From Paenibacillus sp. AN1007 (lineage in GTDB: Bacteria > Bacillota > Bacilli > Paenibacillales > Paenibacillaceae), in assembly GCF_040702995.1 (NCBI RefSeq), contig NZ_CP159992.1, forward strand, positions 893,501 through 957,500: 64,000 nt of DNA. The letters are read 5' to 3'. The notes beneath the pieces were generated by a model. The model was not told where the DNA came from. It saw nothing but the letters and a program-made list of their open reading frames with translations, and did no database searches. Below, piece after piece: positions 8,727-16,908 of the stretch. How positions within the stretch are numbered: the stretch's first letter is position 1; every line of letters starts with the position of its first letter. Made by a program: the position numbers and the translations under genes.

Positions 8727-9074
8727 TTGTCACAAACGCTATGTCTTGACCTATTCAGACGCTGGATGATGCAGAAACAGGAAAAGCTGCAGATGCTTCA
8801 GATCACTACAGAAGAGAGAAGACGAGATCCTGAGAAGGAGGAGGAGGGCACTTCTGACATAGATCTCTTCATTGGATATATTCATGAATCAGAAAGAGCC
8901 ATTGGTCAAATCACGGTATGGGCCTCTAGGCAAATGGAATTTGAGGTCATTAATATCGACACAGAGGAGCGTTTGCTGTGGACGTATGTTGAACAGATTG
9001 AAGAACAGGATACCTATTTCGAAACGATATTGGAACCTTATTTTGGGGCGCTGCAGTCCGGGGTTAAGGCTTGA
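8727..9074 (+). CDS. Hypothetical cytoplasmic protein
   Basis: About 115 aa from TTG 8727, which has AGGAGGT ten bases upstream (8710-8716). A longer frame from ATG 8655 would run through the preceding terminator and is rejected. The protein is charged, with a Glu/Arg-rich stretch (TTEERRRDPEKEEEGTSD) and an acidic C-terminal half (TYVEQIEEQDTYFETILEP). There is no signal peptide or membrane segment. Family not recognised; it is monocistronic or leads into the nucleoside phosphorylase gene 130 bp on. Confidence 0.6.
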   Translation: MSQTLCLDLFRRWMMQKQEKLQMLQITTEERRRDPEKEEEGTSDIDLFIGYIHESERAIGQITVWASRQMEFEVINIDTEERLLWTYVEQIEEQDTYFETILEPYFGALQSGVKA

Positions 9075-9205
9075 TTCTGCTTATCCGGCTCCTGCATTGG
9101 AGAGAGAAAAGAGACTCGCATTTACATTAGCGCAGTTGTTCATTACACTTGATAGGTAAAGCTTATGTTTCTAAACCATTTCAGATGTTCAGGAGGAAGT
9201 TCATT

Positions 9206-10024
9206 ATGCATCAATCTGCACATATTCAGGAAGCACGGGATTACATATTAAATCGAATCGATACCAAGCCGGCTGTAGGCATGATTCTGGGTTCCGGACT
9301 GGGAGCGCTGGCGGACGAGATTGAAAATGCCACGGTTATTCCGTATACGGATATACCTTATTTTGCTCAATCCGAGGCGATCGGTCACGCGAATGAGCTT
9401 GTTATTGGGGAACTGATGGGTCAGACGGTAGTAGCGATGAAAGGCCGTTTGCATTATTATGAAGGCTTCACATTAGACGAAGTGACGTTTCCAGTGCGTA
9501 TCATGAAAGCATTGGGTGTAGAGAAGCTGCTTATTACCAACGCTTGCGGTGCCATCAATACCAGCTTTGAGCCAGGTCAGCTCATGCTGATTACGGATCA
9601 TATCAATCTGGTGGGGAATAATCCGCTGATGGGACCCAACAATGCTGAACTGGGCGTGCGGTTCCCTGATGTATCCCAGGTGTATAATCGTGAACTGCGC
9701 AGCATCGCACTGCAGGTTGCTGAAGAGCAGCGTGTGAATCTGCAGCAGGGGGTTTACGCTTGGTGGAGCGGTCCTGCTTATGAGACGCCTGCCGAAATTC
9801 GCATGATTCGTACGATGGGGGCAGATGCTGTCGGTATGTCCACTGTACCAGAGGCAATCGTCGCGATTCATGGGGGTATGAAAGTACTCGGTATTTCTTG
9901 TTTGACCAACATGGCATGCGGCATTCTAGATCAGCCTCTCAGTCATGATGAAGTTATTGAGGTAGCCGCGCAGGTGAAAACTACATTCATCGGGTTGGTT
10001 AAGGGCATCCTGGAAAAAATGTAA
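9206..10024 (+). CDS. punA: Purine-nucleoside phosphorylase
   Basis: 272 aa, the normal length for a trimeric purine nucleoside phosphorylase, which cleaves (deoxy)guanosine and inosine with phosphate to free base and ribose-1-phosphate in the cytoplasm. Motifs are the phosphate-binding MILGSGLGALADEIEN, GRLHYYEG, VTFPVRIMKALGVE, ITDHINLVGNNPL, PAYETPAEIRM, AVGMSTVPE and GILDQPLSHDEV, all collinear with Bacillus PupG. ATG 9206 is chosen from AGGAGG at 9191-9196; 19 extra codons upstream lack a site. The segment before YETPAE reads VYAWWSGP where relatives usually have a Thr-Gly pair. A terminator follows. Confidence 0.93.
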   Translation: MHQSAHIQEARDYILNRIDTKPAVGMILGSGLGALADEIENATVIPYTDIPYFAQSEAIGHANELVIGELMGQTVVAMKGRLHYYEGFTLDEVTFPVRIMKALGVEKLLITNACGAINTSFEPGQLMLITDHINLVGNNPLMGPNNAELGVRFPDVSQVYNRELRSIALQVAEEQRVNLQQGVYAWWSGPAYETPAEIRMIRTMGADAVGMSTVPEAIVAIHGGMKVLGISCLTNMACGILDQPLSHDEVIEVAAQVKTTFIGLVKGILEKM

Positions 10025-10082
10025 TACAGCATCCTAGGGTGTGTAGAGCAAAAGCAGCTATGCAGCGTATCGTGAATTCCCC

Positions 10083-10125
10083 AAGCACGGTCTGTCAGAA
10101 AATTCTGACGGGCAGTGCTTTTTTT
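10083..10125 (+). terminator. Rho-independent terminator after punA
   Basis: AGCACGGTCTGTCAGAA pairs with TTCTGACGGGCAGTGCT (near-perfect stem of about 16 bp), followed by a run of T. Confidence 0.88.
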
Positions 10126-10231
10126 GGCACATCAGAGGTTACAGGATTATTCCTTAATCGGAAGATTCCCCCTATAATATGTAAGAGTGACATCAAGACA
10201 AGGTTCAGCTGAATAAAAGGAGACTATAACA

Positions 10232-10564
10232 ATGGAAGATTTACGCGAGGATGAATATGTCATTTTTAAACACGTTCATGCGAATTGGTTAAGAAAATTC
10301 GAAGGTGTGGGGGGCAAGCTGTTTCTGACGAACCAACGATTGATTTTTATCCCTCATAGTTTAAACTTTCAGACCGAATGGGTGCAAATGGAACTGTGGG
10401 GGATGGCCAAAATTGAAAAACATCAAACGTGGGGAATAATACCTAACGGAATTAAAATTACAATGGATTCGGGGGAAGTTGTCAAATTTATCGTATGGAA
10501 TCGATCAAAGATCATTCGTGAGATTATCTATGCTAAAAGAACCGATGATATTATTTTAGGCTAG
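10232..10564 (+). CDS. GRAM/PH-like domain protein
   Basis: 110 aa without signal peptide or membrane segments. The pattern GGKLFLTNQRLIFIPHSLNF followed by a beta-rich segment (GIIPNGIKITMDSGEVVKFIVWNRSK) is that of GRAM-like PH-fold proteins, where the 'L.LTN.RLIF' strand pair is diagnostic. AAAAGGAGA precedes the ATG. In other proteins the fold binds lipid or protein; here the role is unknown. It is a single-gene unit with its own terminator. Confidence 0.7.
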   Translation: MEDLREDEYVIFKHVHANWLRKFEGVGGKLFLTNQRLIFIPHSLNFQTEWVQMELWGMAKIEKHQTWGIIPNGIKITMDSGEVVKFIVWNRSKIIREIIYAKRTDDIILG

Positions 10565-10683
10565 TTTTATAGGCATCACATACATACCTGCATGTGTAAG
10601 AAGTGATTATTCAAATACCTGCAGACGGAGCCATCTGTATGAAGCATTAGGATTAGGCCCCACCGTTGAGCACGGCATAAGAT

Positions 10684-10722
10684 ACAGCCTCATTCTATGT
10701 GCTAAGGAATGAGGCTGTTTTT
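10684..10722 (+). terminator. Rho-independent terminator
   Basis: ACAGCCTCATTC (10684-10695) pairs exactly with GAATGAGGCTGT (10707-10718), followed by TTTT. It lies between the GRAM-like gene and the convergent MFS gene. Confidence 0.8.
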
Positions 10723-10820
10723 GTGAGTGCATTATTCTAAGATTGTTCTTCCAGAAGGACATACTTATGTAGATATATTTATTAAAATCATTCGCAGCAG
10801 TTGTACATTTCAAACCTTCC

Positions 10821-12059
10821 TCATATGGTTGATTCATTATTTCTAAGCGTCGATAGATCTCCATCCAAAACTTTCAGTGTTGGCAGGAAGGAAGCGGCTG
10901 AGGAGCAGACGATAGGAAGTAATCCAACAGTTATAAATAGAGCGGGGATTCCATATTGTTCTGCTGCAGCTGCACCTGCAAAAGCACCTATAGGCTGCAG
11001 TCCTCCACCAATGAGGAAGCGAATGGAATTGACTCTGCCTTGTAGAGATACAGGTACAAGTGTGCCATGAAGTGTAGAACTAAGGACACCAAAAAAGGGG
11101 CCTGCAGCACCCGAGAAACATAAGATCAGCAGTGCAAATGGATAACTGGGTAACAGGCCGAGCAGGACGTAGCTTAGCCCAATCACGGTTAAACTGCACA
11201 GCATGACGGTTCTTCGTTTTTTAAACTCACCCAGCTTCGAGATAATCAGCAGGCCTGCAAGTGTGCCAAATGCCGACGCAGAAGTCAACGTCCCCATGGT
11301 CGCTGCGTCCTTGTGAAGAACTTCACGTACAAAAGGAATCATCATCGTCCAAACAGCTATGGATGACATATTACTTATGGCAACCATGGCCATGATGGTT
11401 AACATGGCTGGGAACCTTCGATAAAAGGAGAAAGCTTCCCCAATGTCCTGGATGTATTCTTTTGCAGAAAAATGAACCTTATTAGCTGTTTTCTGATAGA
11501 TGGCAGGCATATAGAGCAAAGCAGTCAAGGCTAGAATGTAACAGGCAGCATTAATGCCTAAGGTGGGCAGGGAACCTGCAAGAGCGATTAAAGCTCCAGC
11601 CAGAGCAGGACCAATCAAAGCAGCGGCGTTACGACAGCCATCGATAACGGCAAAAGAACGTGTTAATTGCTGTTTGCCCACTACGCCAGGAATAACGGCC
11701 ATGGCTGTCGGCATGAACAGAGCGGAGCAAGCACCACTGAGTGCTGCCGCGGCGAAGAGATGCCAGACATGCAGATGACTGCCTGTCATACTCAGCGTCA
11801 GTGGAATCAAAAGAGCCGTTAGTCTAACCACTACAAGTCCAGTCATGAATTTTCCCCGGTTCAATCGATCGGAAAGCGGCGACCCGAGCAGGCGAAAACA
11901 TACTTCGGAGATACTGAAGCAGAGTGCCATAGCTCCCATCGCCAGTTTGGAAGCTGTCAATTCATAGACTAGCCATTCCATAGCTAAGAGACCAAAAACA
12001 TCACCGAAGGAACTTAGAGTAACTGTGACCAATAGATAGTAGTAACTTCGTTTAAACAT
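10821..12059 (-). CDS. MFS transporter, EntS/MFS_3-like exporter
   Basis: 412 aa with about 12 hydrophobic helices starting YYLLVTVTLSSFGDVFGLLAMEWLVYELT, the opening typical of the MFS_3 (EntS/MefA-like) exporters of drugs, siderophores or macrolides. The A-like loop between helices 2 and 3 reads GSPLSDRLNRGKFM. GGGGGAA is placed before the ATG. It lies 56 bp downstream of an ArsR-type regulator on the same strand and is presumably controlled by it. Substrate unknown; proton-driven efflux is inferred from the family. Confidence 0.85.
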   Translation of the reverse strand: MFKRSYYYLLVTVTLSSFGDVFGLLAMEWLVYELTASKLAMGAMALCFSISEVCFRLLGSPLSDRLNRGKFMTGLVVVRLTALLIPLTLSMTGSHLHVWHLFAAAALSGACSALFMPTAMAVIPGVVGKQQLTRSFAVIDGCRNAAALIGPALAGALIALAGSLPTLGINAACYILALTALLYMPAIYQKTANKVHFSAKEYIQDIGEAFSFYRRFPAMLTIMAMVAISNMSSIAVWTMMIPFVREVLHKDAATMGTLTSASAFGTLAGLLIISKLGEFKKRRTVMLCSLTVIGLSYVLLGLLPSYPFALLILCFSGAAGPFFGVLSSTLHGTLVPVSLQGRVNSIRFLIGGGLQPIGAFAGAAAAEQYGIPALFITVGLLPIVCSSAASFLPTLKVLDGDLSTLRNNESTI

Positions 12060-12115
12060 GAAGGTTCCCCCGTAGATGTAGATTAATGTTTACTGATTGG
12101 AGAGAAAGGACCAGA

Positions 12116-13021
12116 TCAGCCTTGAAGATAGGTTTTAATCTGCTGCGGAAAGTCATTCAAGGCTTCTAATCGCAGGCTGTATTCCGTATTTTTGTGTTTG
12201 TAGTGAACGATGATGAGACCTGCAGCGCGTAAAAAAATGAGATGATAATGAATTGTGCTCTTGGAAAGCTTGACTTGGCGGACAATTTCAGAAAAGGAAA
12301 GCTGTTTACCCGCAAGGATACGCAAAATAATTAATCGGGTTTCATCAGACAATGCCCTTGTGAGACGCAGCAGTTTGGGATCAGGACGACCTGCTTCGGT
12401 TGGAATAATGTCACAAGAGTAATTCGTGAAAATAACCTCGTCCAACATCGTGGATGTGACAAAAGGGCGTGCGTGGTATTGGGGAATCAGGATGACCTTT
12501 TTTAATTGTGAGTTCGAGTATATTCGCATTCCCTGCGTTGCTTGTTCATAAACTTCCTGGTCATCTGTGTTGTCAAGACTGGCGCGTCTTGTCTCTGCCT
12601 CGCGTGTAAGTTCATCAAGGATAACCGGGTTGATCTCACTGAAATAGTGGTTATTCCATTCCCTTAACACCTCTATTGTATGGCTGCGTAGGAGTGGAAG
12701 ATTAGAGGGGACAGACATGTGAAACTGTGACGCGATGTCAAATAACTGTCCTGTTGACAGGTTTTCAAGCCAATCCAGAAATCCATTCACCGTGCGTTCT
12801 TCCGGGCAGGTCCAAATGTAGGGAGCCAGAGTGAAATTATCTGTGGCTTTCATCATTTCGCGCATAAGTTGAAGCTTGGCAGGCGTAAATCGATGCTGCA
12901 CATCACGGATCCAGGTTTTTCCCGCATCCAGAGCATTATGATTTTGCTTGTTCATAAAAGCAGCAAGACTGTTTACACATTCGTACATCGGGGCAAAATC
13001 GACTTCTACTGTATACTTCAT
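12116..13021 (-). CDS. ArsR-family transcriptional regulator with long N-terminal domain
   Basis: 301 aa. The last 90 residues form a winged helix: LLRLTRALSDETRLIILRIL then LSFSEIVRQVKLSKSTIHYHLIFLRAAGLI, typical of ArsR/HTH_20 regulators. The first 200 residues are an unclassified sensor-like domain (MKYTVEVDFAPMYECVNSLAAF), as in the DUF5937-type regulators of Firmicutes. No metal-binding Cys cluster is seen. GGAGG sits before the ATG. An 18-bp palindrome at 13040-13057 is a likely autoregulatory operator, and the MFS gene downstream is the likely target. Confidence 0.85.
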   Translation of the reverse strand: MKYTVEVDFAPMYECVNSLAAFMNKQNHNALDAGKTWIRDVQHRFTPAKLQLMREMMKATDNFTLAPYIWTCPEERTVNGFLDWLENLSTGQLFDIASQFHMSVPSNLPLLRSHTIEVLREWNNHYFSEINPVILDELTREAETRRASLDNTDDQEVYEQATQGMRIYSNSQLKKVILIPQYHARPFVTSTMLDEVIFTNYSCDIIPTEAGRPDPKLLRLTRALSDETRLIILRILAGKQLSFSEIVRQVKLSKSTIHYHLIFLRAAGLIIVHYKHKNTEYSLRLEALNDFPQQIKTYLQG

Positions 13022-13039
13022 AGAATAAAACCTCCATTA

Positions 13040-13057
13040 GTTCTATATTTATAGAAC
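13040..13057. promoter_or_regulatory. Palindromic operator candidate for the ArsR-type regulator
   Basis: GTTCTATA-TT-TATAGAAC is a perfect inverted repeat with 8-bp arms, 18 bp before the regulator start and overlapping its probable promoter. Position and symmetry suggest a dimer-binding operator (inference). Confidence 0.55.
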
Positions 13058-13229
13058 AAGTATGTTGTTTTATATTATATGAACTATTTGGATTTAGCAA
13101 TAGGACGAGTTCATTGGTGATAACACGTTTGAGTAATGGTACGGCTCTGCTTGGCAATCTTTATCGTATGCTTGCACCCTTCCGTCTTTACCTGCACAGA
13201 TGCTGCATGGATCTCTGAATATGAAAACA

Positions 13230-13283
13230 TTGACATTATGTTGACAATTCCAATATTTCCCGTTTACAAATCACTCCTATAAT
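13230..13283 (+). promoter_or_regulatory. PhoP-type Pho box and -10 element
   Basis: TTGACA at 13230, TTGACA at 13241, a degenerate AATATT at 13252 and TTTACA at 13263 lie in exact 11-bp phase. A TATAAT -10 follows at 13278-13283, and no separate -35 is seen. Bacillus PhoP binds TT(A/C/T)ACA repeats with 11-bp spacing ending near -22, and this arrangement matches. It precedes the beta-propeller gene and pstSCAB. The 415-bp gap from 13022 to 13435 holds this box and the ArsR operator; nothing else is apparent. Confidence 0.75.
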
Positions 13284-13435
13284 TACAAACGTGATAGGTC
13301 ATTTTGACTATGAACGTGGATAGTTTGGGGGGATGAGCAGACAGCTCTCATATTGACGATACATGCAAGAATTCCGAACAGGGCACAGCAAAATCAGGCA
13401 GGAATATATGGAGAAAAGAAGGGTGACAAGAGCCA

Positions 13436-14842
13436 ATGTCAATGAAAAAGGTGTTTGTAGTGTCCATGGCAGCCGCAGTGATCACAACGTCTGTGGCTGG
13501 TGCAGTATCGGCTGCTCCTGCAGCAAAACCTGCTGCGGGTACGAGTACAGCGCAGGTGAAAAACGCCACGTTGACCATAAACGGTAACAACATCATTGTA
13601 CGGTCCATCGTAAAGAACGGGGAAACCCTTGTAGCGGTGCGCGACATCATTAATGCCATTGGAGCACAAGCCGAAGTTGTAGGCGGAGCAACCGTGATTC
13701 AACTGAATGGTCATAAGGTCAGCTTACAGAACAAGTCGAAGCAGCTTGATGTTGACGGTACAAAGGTAGACCTGAATCAGCCCATTTCGATCATCGGAGG
13801 CACCAGCTATGCTGCGCTTCGTCCGCTGGTATCCAGTGTAGGTGGGACGGTCAGTTTAAAGAACGGTCAGCTTGAGATCAGCACCATTGCACTCATTGAA
13901 GGCGCAGAGAACCCGCGTATTGCCGGAGCAGGTCATCTGATTGTCTCCAAAAACGATGAGCAGGGTAGAAACGACTATCTTGTAGATACAGCCACTGGGA
14001 AATATGAACTGCTGTTAACAACGGAAGGCGGTTCAGACCTAGTGGTGTCTCCGAGCGGTACTCAAGCAGTCTATACCAATGCAGAAGGAGCCGTATATGT
14101 TATCGATCTGACAACCAAGGCTTCCAAACTCATTACAAGTGATACAAGTATCAAGCCGGAACTGGTCTGGTCTGCGGATGAAAGTTCGATTTACTTCCTG
14201 CAGGGGGATAAAGGTTCGGTAATTGCGAATCTGAATCTGGCAGACGGCTCGATCAAAAAGCTGGTGGAAGATAAGGTAGATTACAAGGAAAACCTGAATG
14301 TTTCCGCAAGTGGTAAACGATTCATTTACACCGTAACAACGCTGGGTAAAGTGACAGCAGATGCGACCAATGTAGATGAAGACAATATCGACATTGATTT
14401 CTCGGCTAACCAGCAGCAGTTATTTTCATATAACAACGGTGATGGGAAACCTGAGGCTGTGAAGTTGACAACCTCAACCGATGATAAAGTATTTATCTAT
14501 TCGGCAGACGGACAGAAAGCCTACTACGTAAGCGTACCGTCTGGGGAGGGTAATGCTTCACTGATGTCTGTAGACGCATCTCAGAAGCCGGTTAATGTGT
14601 ATAACGAGCATGATGTAGAGCAGGCGATATTGTCAGGCAGTATACTGTATGTGCTTGCTTCGCAGGATGAAAAGAACAGCGTGATCCTGGCCATTGATAC
14701 TGTAACCGGACAGCAATCCAAGCTGTATACCGTATCTTCCGATGTATCCTCGATTGTGGTGAAAGGTGCTCAGATTGCGGTTGTTGAGAACGGACGAGTG
14801 CTGGTTCAGGCAGAGGGCGGCTGGAAATCCATAACGAAGTAA
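13436..14842 (+). CDS. Secreted protein: copper amine oxidase N-terminal-like domain plus beta-propeller
   Basis: 468 aa with a Sec signal peptide (MKKVFVVSMAAAVITTSVAG, cleavage near AVSA-AP). Residues about 45-155 carry the repeated pattern of the copper-amine-oxidase N-terminal-like (stalk) domain common in Paenibacillus surface proteins (LVAVRDIINAIGAQ, YAALRPLVSSVGG). The remainder resembles TolB/WD-like propeller blades (SGTQAVYTNAEGAVYVIDL; ESSIYFLQGDKGSVIANL). It is probably extracellular or wall-associated. It is the first gene behind a Pho-box promoter and directly precedes pstS, so a phosphate-starvation role is inferred. The biochemical function is unknown. Confidence 0.75.
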   Translation: MSMKKVFVVSMAAAVITTSVAGAVSAAPAAKPAAGTSTAQVKNATLTINGNNIIVRSIVKNGETLVAVRDIINAIGAQAEVVGGATVIQLNGHKVSLQNKSKQLDVDGTKVDLNQPISIIGGTSYAALRPLVSSVGGTVSLKNGQLEISTIALIEGAENPRIAGAGHLIVSKNDEQGRNDYLVDTATGKYELLLTTEGGSDLVVSPSGTQAVYTNAEGAVYVIDLTTKASKLITSDTSIKPELVWSADESSIYFLQGDKGSVIANLNLADGSIKKLVEDKVDYKENLNVSASGKRFIYTVTTLGKVTADATNVDEDNIDIDFSANQQQLFSYNNGDGKPEAVKLTTSTDDKVFIYSADGQKAYYVSVPSGEGNASLMSVDASQKPVNVYNEHDVEQAILSGSILYVLASQDEKNSVILAIDTVTGQQSKLYTVSSDVSSIVVKGAQIAVVENGRVLVQAEGGWKSITK

Positions 14843-14945
14843 AGCGGCATATACGCAGCGATGCGGATGTAAATAAAAGTACGTAATCCAATAATGAATG
14901 AACTGAGATAAAAAAGATCGTTACATTCGAGAGGAGTTTATAACA

Positions 14946-15809
14946 ATGAAAAAATGGATTAAACCGTTCACGGCAATGCTGATGGCTGTATCTCTGGTCG
15001 GGGGACTTGGTGGTGCATTGACTGCAGATGCTGCCAAAAGCAATGAGAAGGGTAAAATCGTCATCAATGGTTCTTCTGCGCTGCTCCCATTGACGCTTCA
15101 GGCTGCAAGTGAGTTCAAGAAAGATAATCCAAAAGTTAAAATTTCAGCTTCGGCTGCAGGCTCGGTGACAGGCCCACAATCCGTTCGTAAAGGCATTGCG
15201 GACATCGGAGCAGTAGACTGGGATGCATCCAAGGATGTACCTGGCTTCAAAAAATTTGACGGACAGGTCGCTCATCCGGTAGCGGTAACCGTGTTTACTG
15301 CCGTAGTGAATACGAACGTGAGTGTAACGAATCTGACTACGAAACAACTGCAGGATATCTTCTCTGGCAAAGTAACGAACTGGAAAGAAGTTGGCGGTAC
15401 AGACGGTAAAATCGTTGTCGTTAACCGTAAGTTCGGATCAGGTACACGCGTTAATTTCCAGCAAAAAGCACTCGATGGCAAAGATTTCATGAGCAAAGGG
15501 GACAACTACAAAGAAGTGGGTTCCAGCGGCGACATGAAAACAACAATTGAAACAACACCTAACGCGATCGGTTATATCGACCTGCCGTACGTAACAAGCA
15601 AAATGAAAGCTGTATCCATCAACGGTGCGGCTCCCACAGAGAAAAACGTGCTGAACAAAACGTACAAAGTATGGGGGATCGGATACTACATGACCAAAGG
15701 TGAGCCAACGGGTGCAGTCAAAGCATTCATTGATTACATCCAAAGCAGCAAGTTCCAGAACGGTTCCCTCAAAAAGTTGAAATTCATTCCGCTGGCAGCC
15801 GTGAAATAA
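14946..15809 (+). CDS. pstS: Phosphate ABC transporter substrate-binding protein PstS
   Basis: 287 aa periplasmic-binding-type protein for phosphate. The opening INGSSALLPLTLQAASEFKK, then SAAGSVTGPQSVRKGIADIG, the VFTAVVN strand, QLQDIFSGKVTNWKEVGG and the phosphate-loop region RKFGSGTRVNFQQ are PstS hallmarks. The signal peptide ends GALTADAAKS and has no Cys, so unlike most Gram-positive PstS it is not a lipoprotein. GAGAGGAG precedes the ATG. It lies 103 bp after the beta-propeller gene and 130 bp before pstC, with a hairpin between. Confidence 0.93.
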   Translation: MKKWIKPFTAMLMAVSLVGGLGGALTADAAKSNEKGKIVINGSSALLPLTLQAASEFKKDNPKVKISASAAGSVTGPQSVRKGIADIGAVDWDASKDVPGFKKFDGQVAHPVAVTVFTAVVNTNVSVTNLTTKQLQDIFSGKVTNWKEVGGTDGKIVVVNRKFGSGTRVNFQQKALDGKDFMSKGDNYKEVGSSGDMKTTIETTPNAIGYIDLPYVTSKMKAVSINGAAPTEKNVLNKTYKVWGIGYYMTKGEPTGAVKAFIDYIQSSKFQNGSLKKLKFIPLAAVK

Positions 15810-15880
15810 GTATTGATTCCGATCTAATCTATCTATATCAGTATTCGTAATCAACATCCTGCAGTTCATAAGAAAGGGAT

Positions 15881-15913
15881 AGCCAGCTTCCGCGCGTGGT
15901 CGCCAAGCTGGCT
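15881..15913 (+). other. Hairpin between pstS and pstC
   Basis: AGCCAGCTT (15881-15889) pairs exactly with AAGCTGGCT (15905-15913); the following CTCTAT is only weakly U-rich. It may attenuate read-through so that PstS is made in excess of the permeases (inference). Confidence 0.5.
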
Positions 15914-15939
15914 TCTCTATGTGAAAGGAAGAGCCCTTT

Positions 15940-16908
15940 ATGATGGAAATGAATCCACCGGGGAACAGCCCGACTCCGCAGGAGCTTGGTCCAAGCCTTG
16001 GCAGAGCGCCTGAGAAGAGAAGACGTTTTGACCGCAAAGCCCGCCTCCGGTGGTCCAACCAGTTGTTTCGTATCCTCTGCATTGGAAGTGCGGCCTTTGT
16101 CTGCCTTGTCCTGTTGTGTATTCTGGTACTTATGCTCCGCACAGGTGTGCTGACTTTTGCAGACGTCTCGCTGAAGGAGTTCTTTTTCTCAACGAACTGG
16201 GACCCGGAAAATGAGCATTACGGTGCACTGACCTTTATTCTCGGCACGTTTGCGCTCACCGGACTAACTATGCTGATGGCGATTCCGCTATCGATTATTA
16301 TTGCTGTCTTTCTGGCGGAAATGATGCCCAAATGGCTTCGACGTCTGCTGCGTCCTGTGCTGGATCTGCTGGTGGGTATTCCGTCTGTCGTTTATGGCTT
16401 TCTCGGTTTGACGGTGCTGATTCCATGGCTCAGAGACTTGAGCGGGCGTGATCTGGCAGATGGTCTGCTCGCAGCGGCTATTGTGCTCACAATCATGGTA
16501 CTGCCGACGATTAGCCGGATTAGTGATGATGCGATCTCGGCGGTGCCCAATAAATACCGGGATGCGGCCTATGCGCTGGGTACGAACCGCTTTCAAACGA
16601 TTACCCGTGTCGTTCTTCCCGCGGCAAGAGGCGGCATTATGTATGCTGTGATTCTAGGCATGACACGAGCCATTGGCGAGACAATGGCGGTGGTGATGGT
16701 CATTGGTAATACGGCGCAGCTTCCGAGCAGTCTGTTTACTCCGACAGCCGTGCTGACCAGCAACATTGTGATGCAGATCTCCAGTGTAGAGTTTGATTCA
16801 ACCTGGAATCATGGCCTGTACATGATGGGCTTTATTTTGCTGGCCATCTCGATTCTGATGATTGCTGCCGTAAGAATGCTGCAGAAGAGAGGGGGACGCA
16901 GCCTGTGA
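15940..16908 (+). CDS. pstC: Phosphate ABC transporter permease PstC
   Basis: 322 aa, six helices. Family-typical stretches are GALTFILGTFALTGLTMLMAIPLSI, LLVGIPSVVYGFLGL, the EAA-type loop VPNKYRDAAYALGTNRFQTI, and GMTRAIGETMAVVMVIGN. It begins with a long basic, proline-rich cytoplasmic tail. AAAGGAAG precedes the ATG. The last codon and stop overlap the GTG start of pstA by four bases. It forms the phosphate channel with PstA. Confidence 0.93.
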   Translation: MMEMNPPGNSPTPQELGPSLGRAPEKRRRFDRKARLRWSNQLFRILCIGSAAFVCLVLLCILVLMLRTGVLTFADVSLKEFFFSTNWDPENEHYGALTFILGTFALTGLTMLMAIPLSIIIAVFLAEMMPKWLRRLLRPVLDLLVGIPSVVYGFLGLTVLIPWLRDLSGRDLADGLLAAAIVLTIMVLPTISRISDDAISAVPNKYRDAAYALGTNRFQTITRVVLPAARGGIMYAVILGMTRAIGETMAVVMVIGNTAQLPSSLFTPTAVLTSNIVMQISSVEFDSTWNHGLYMMGFILLAISILMIAAVRMLQKRGGRSL

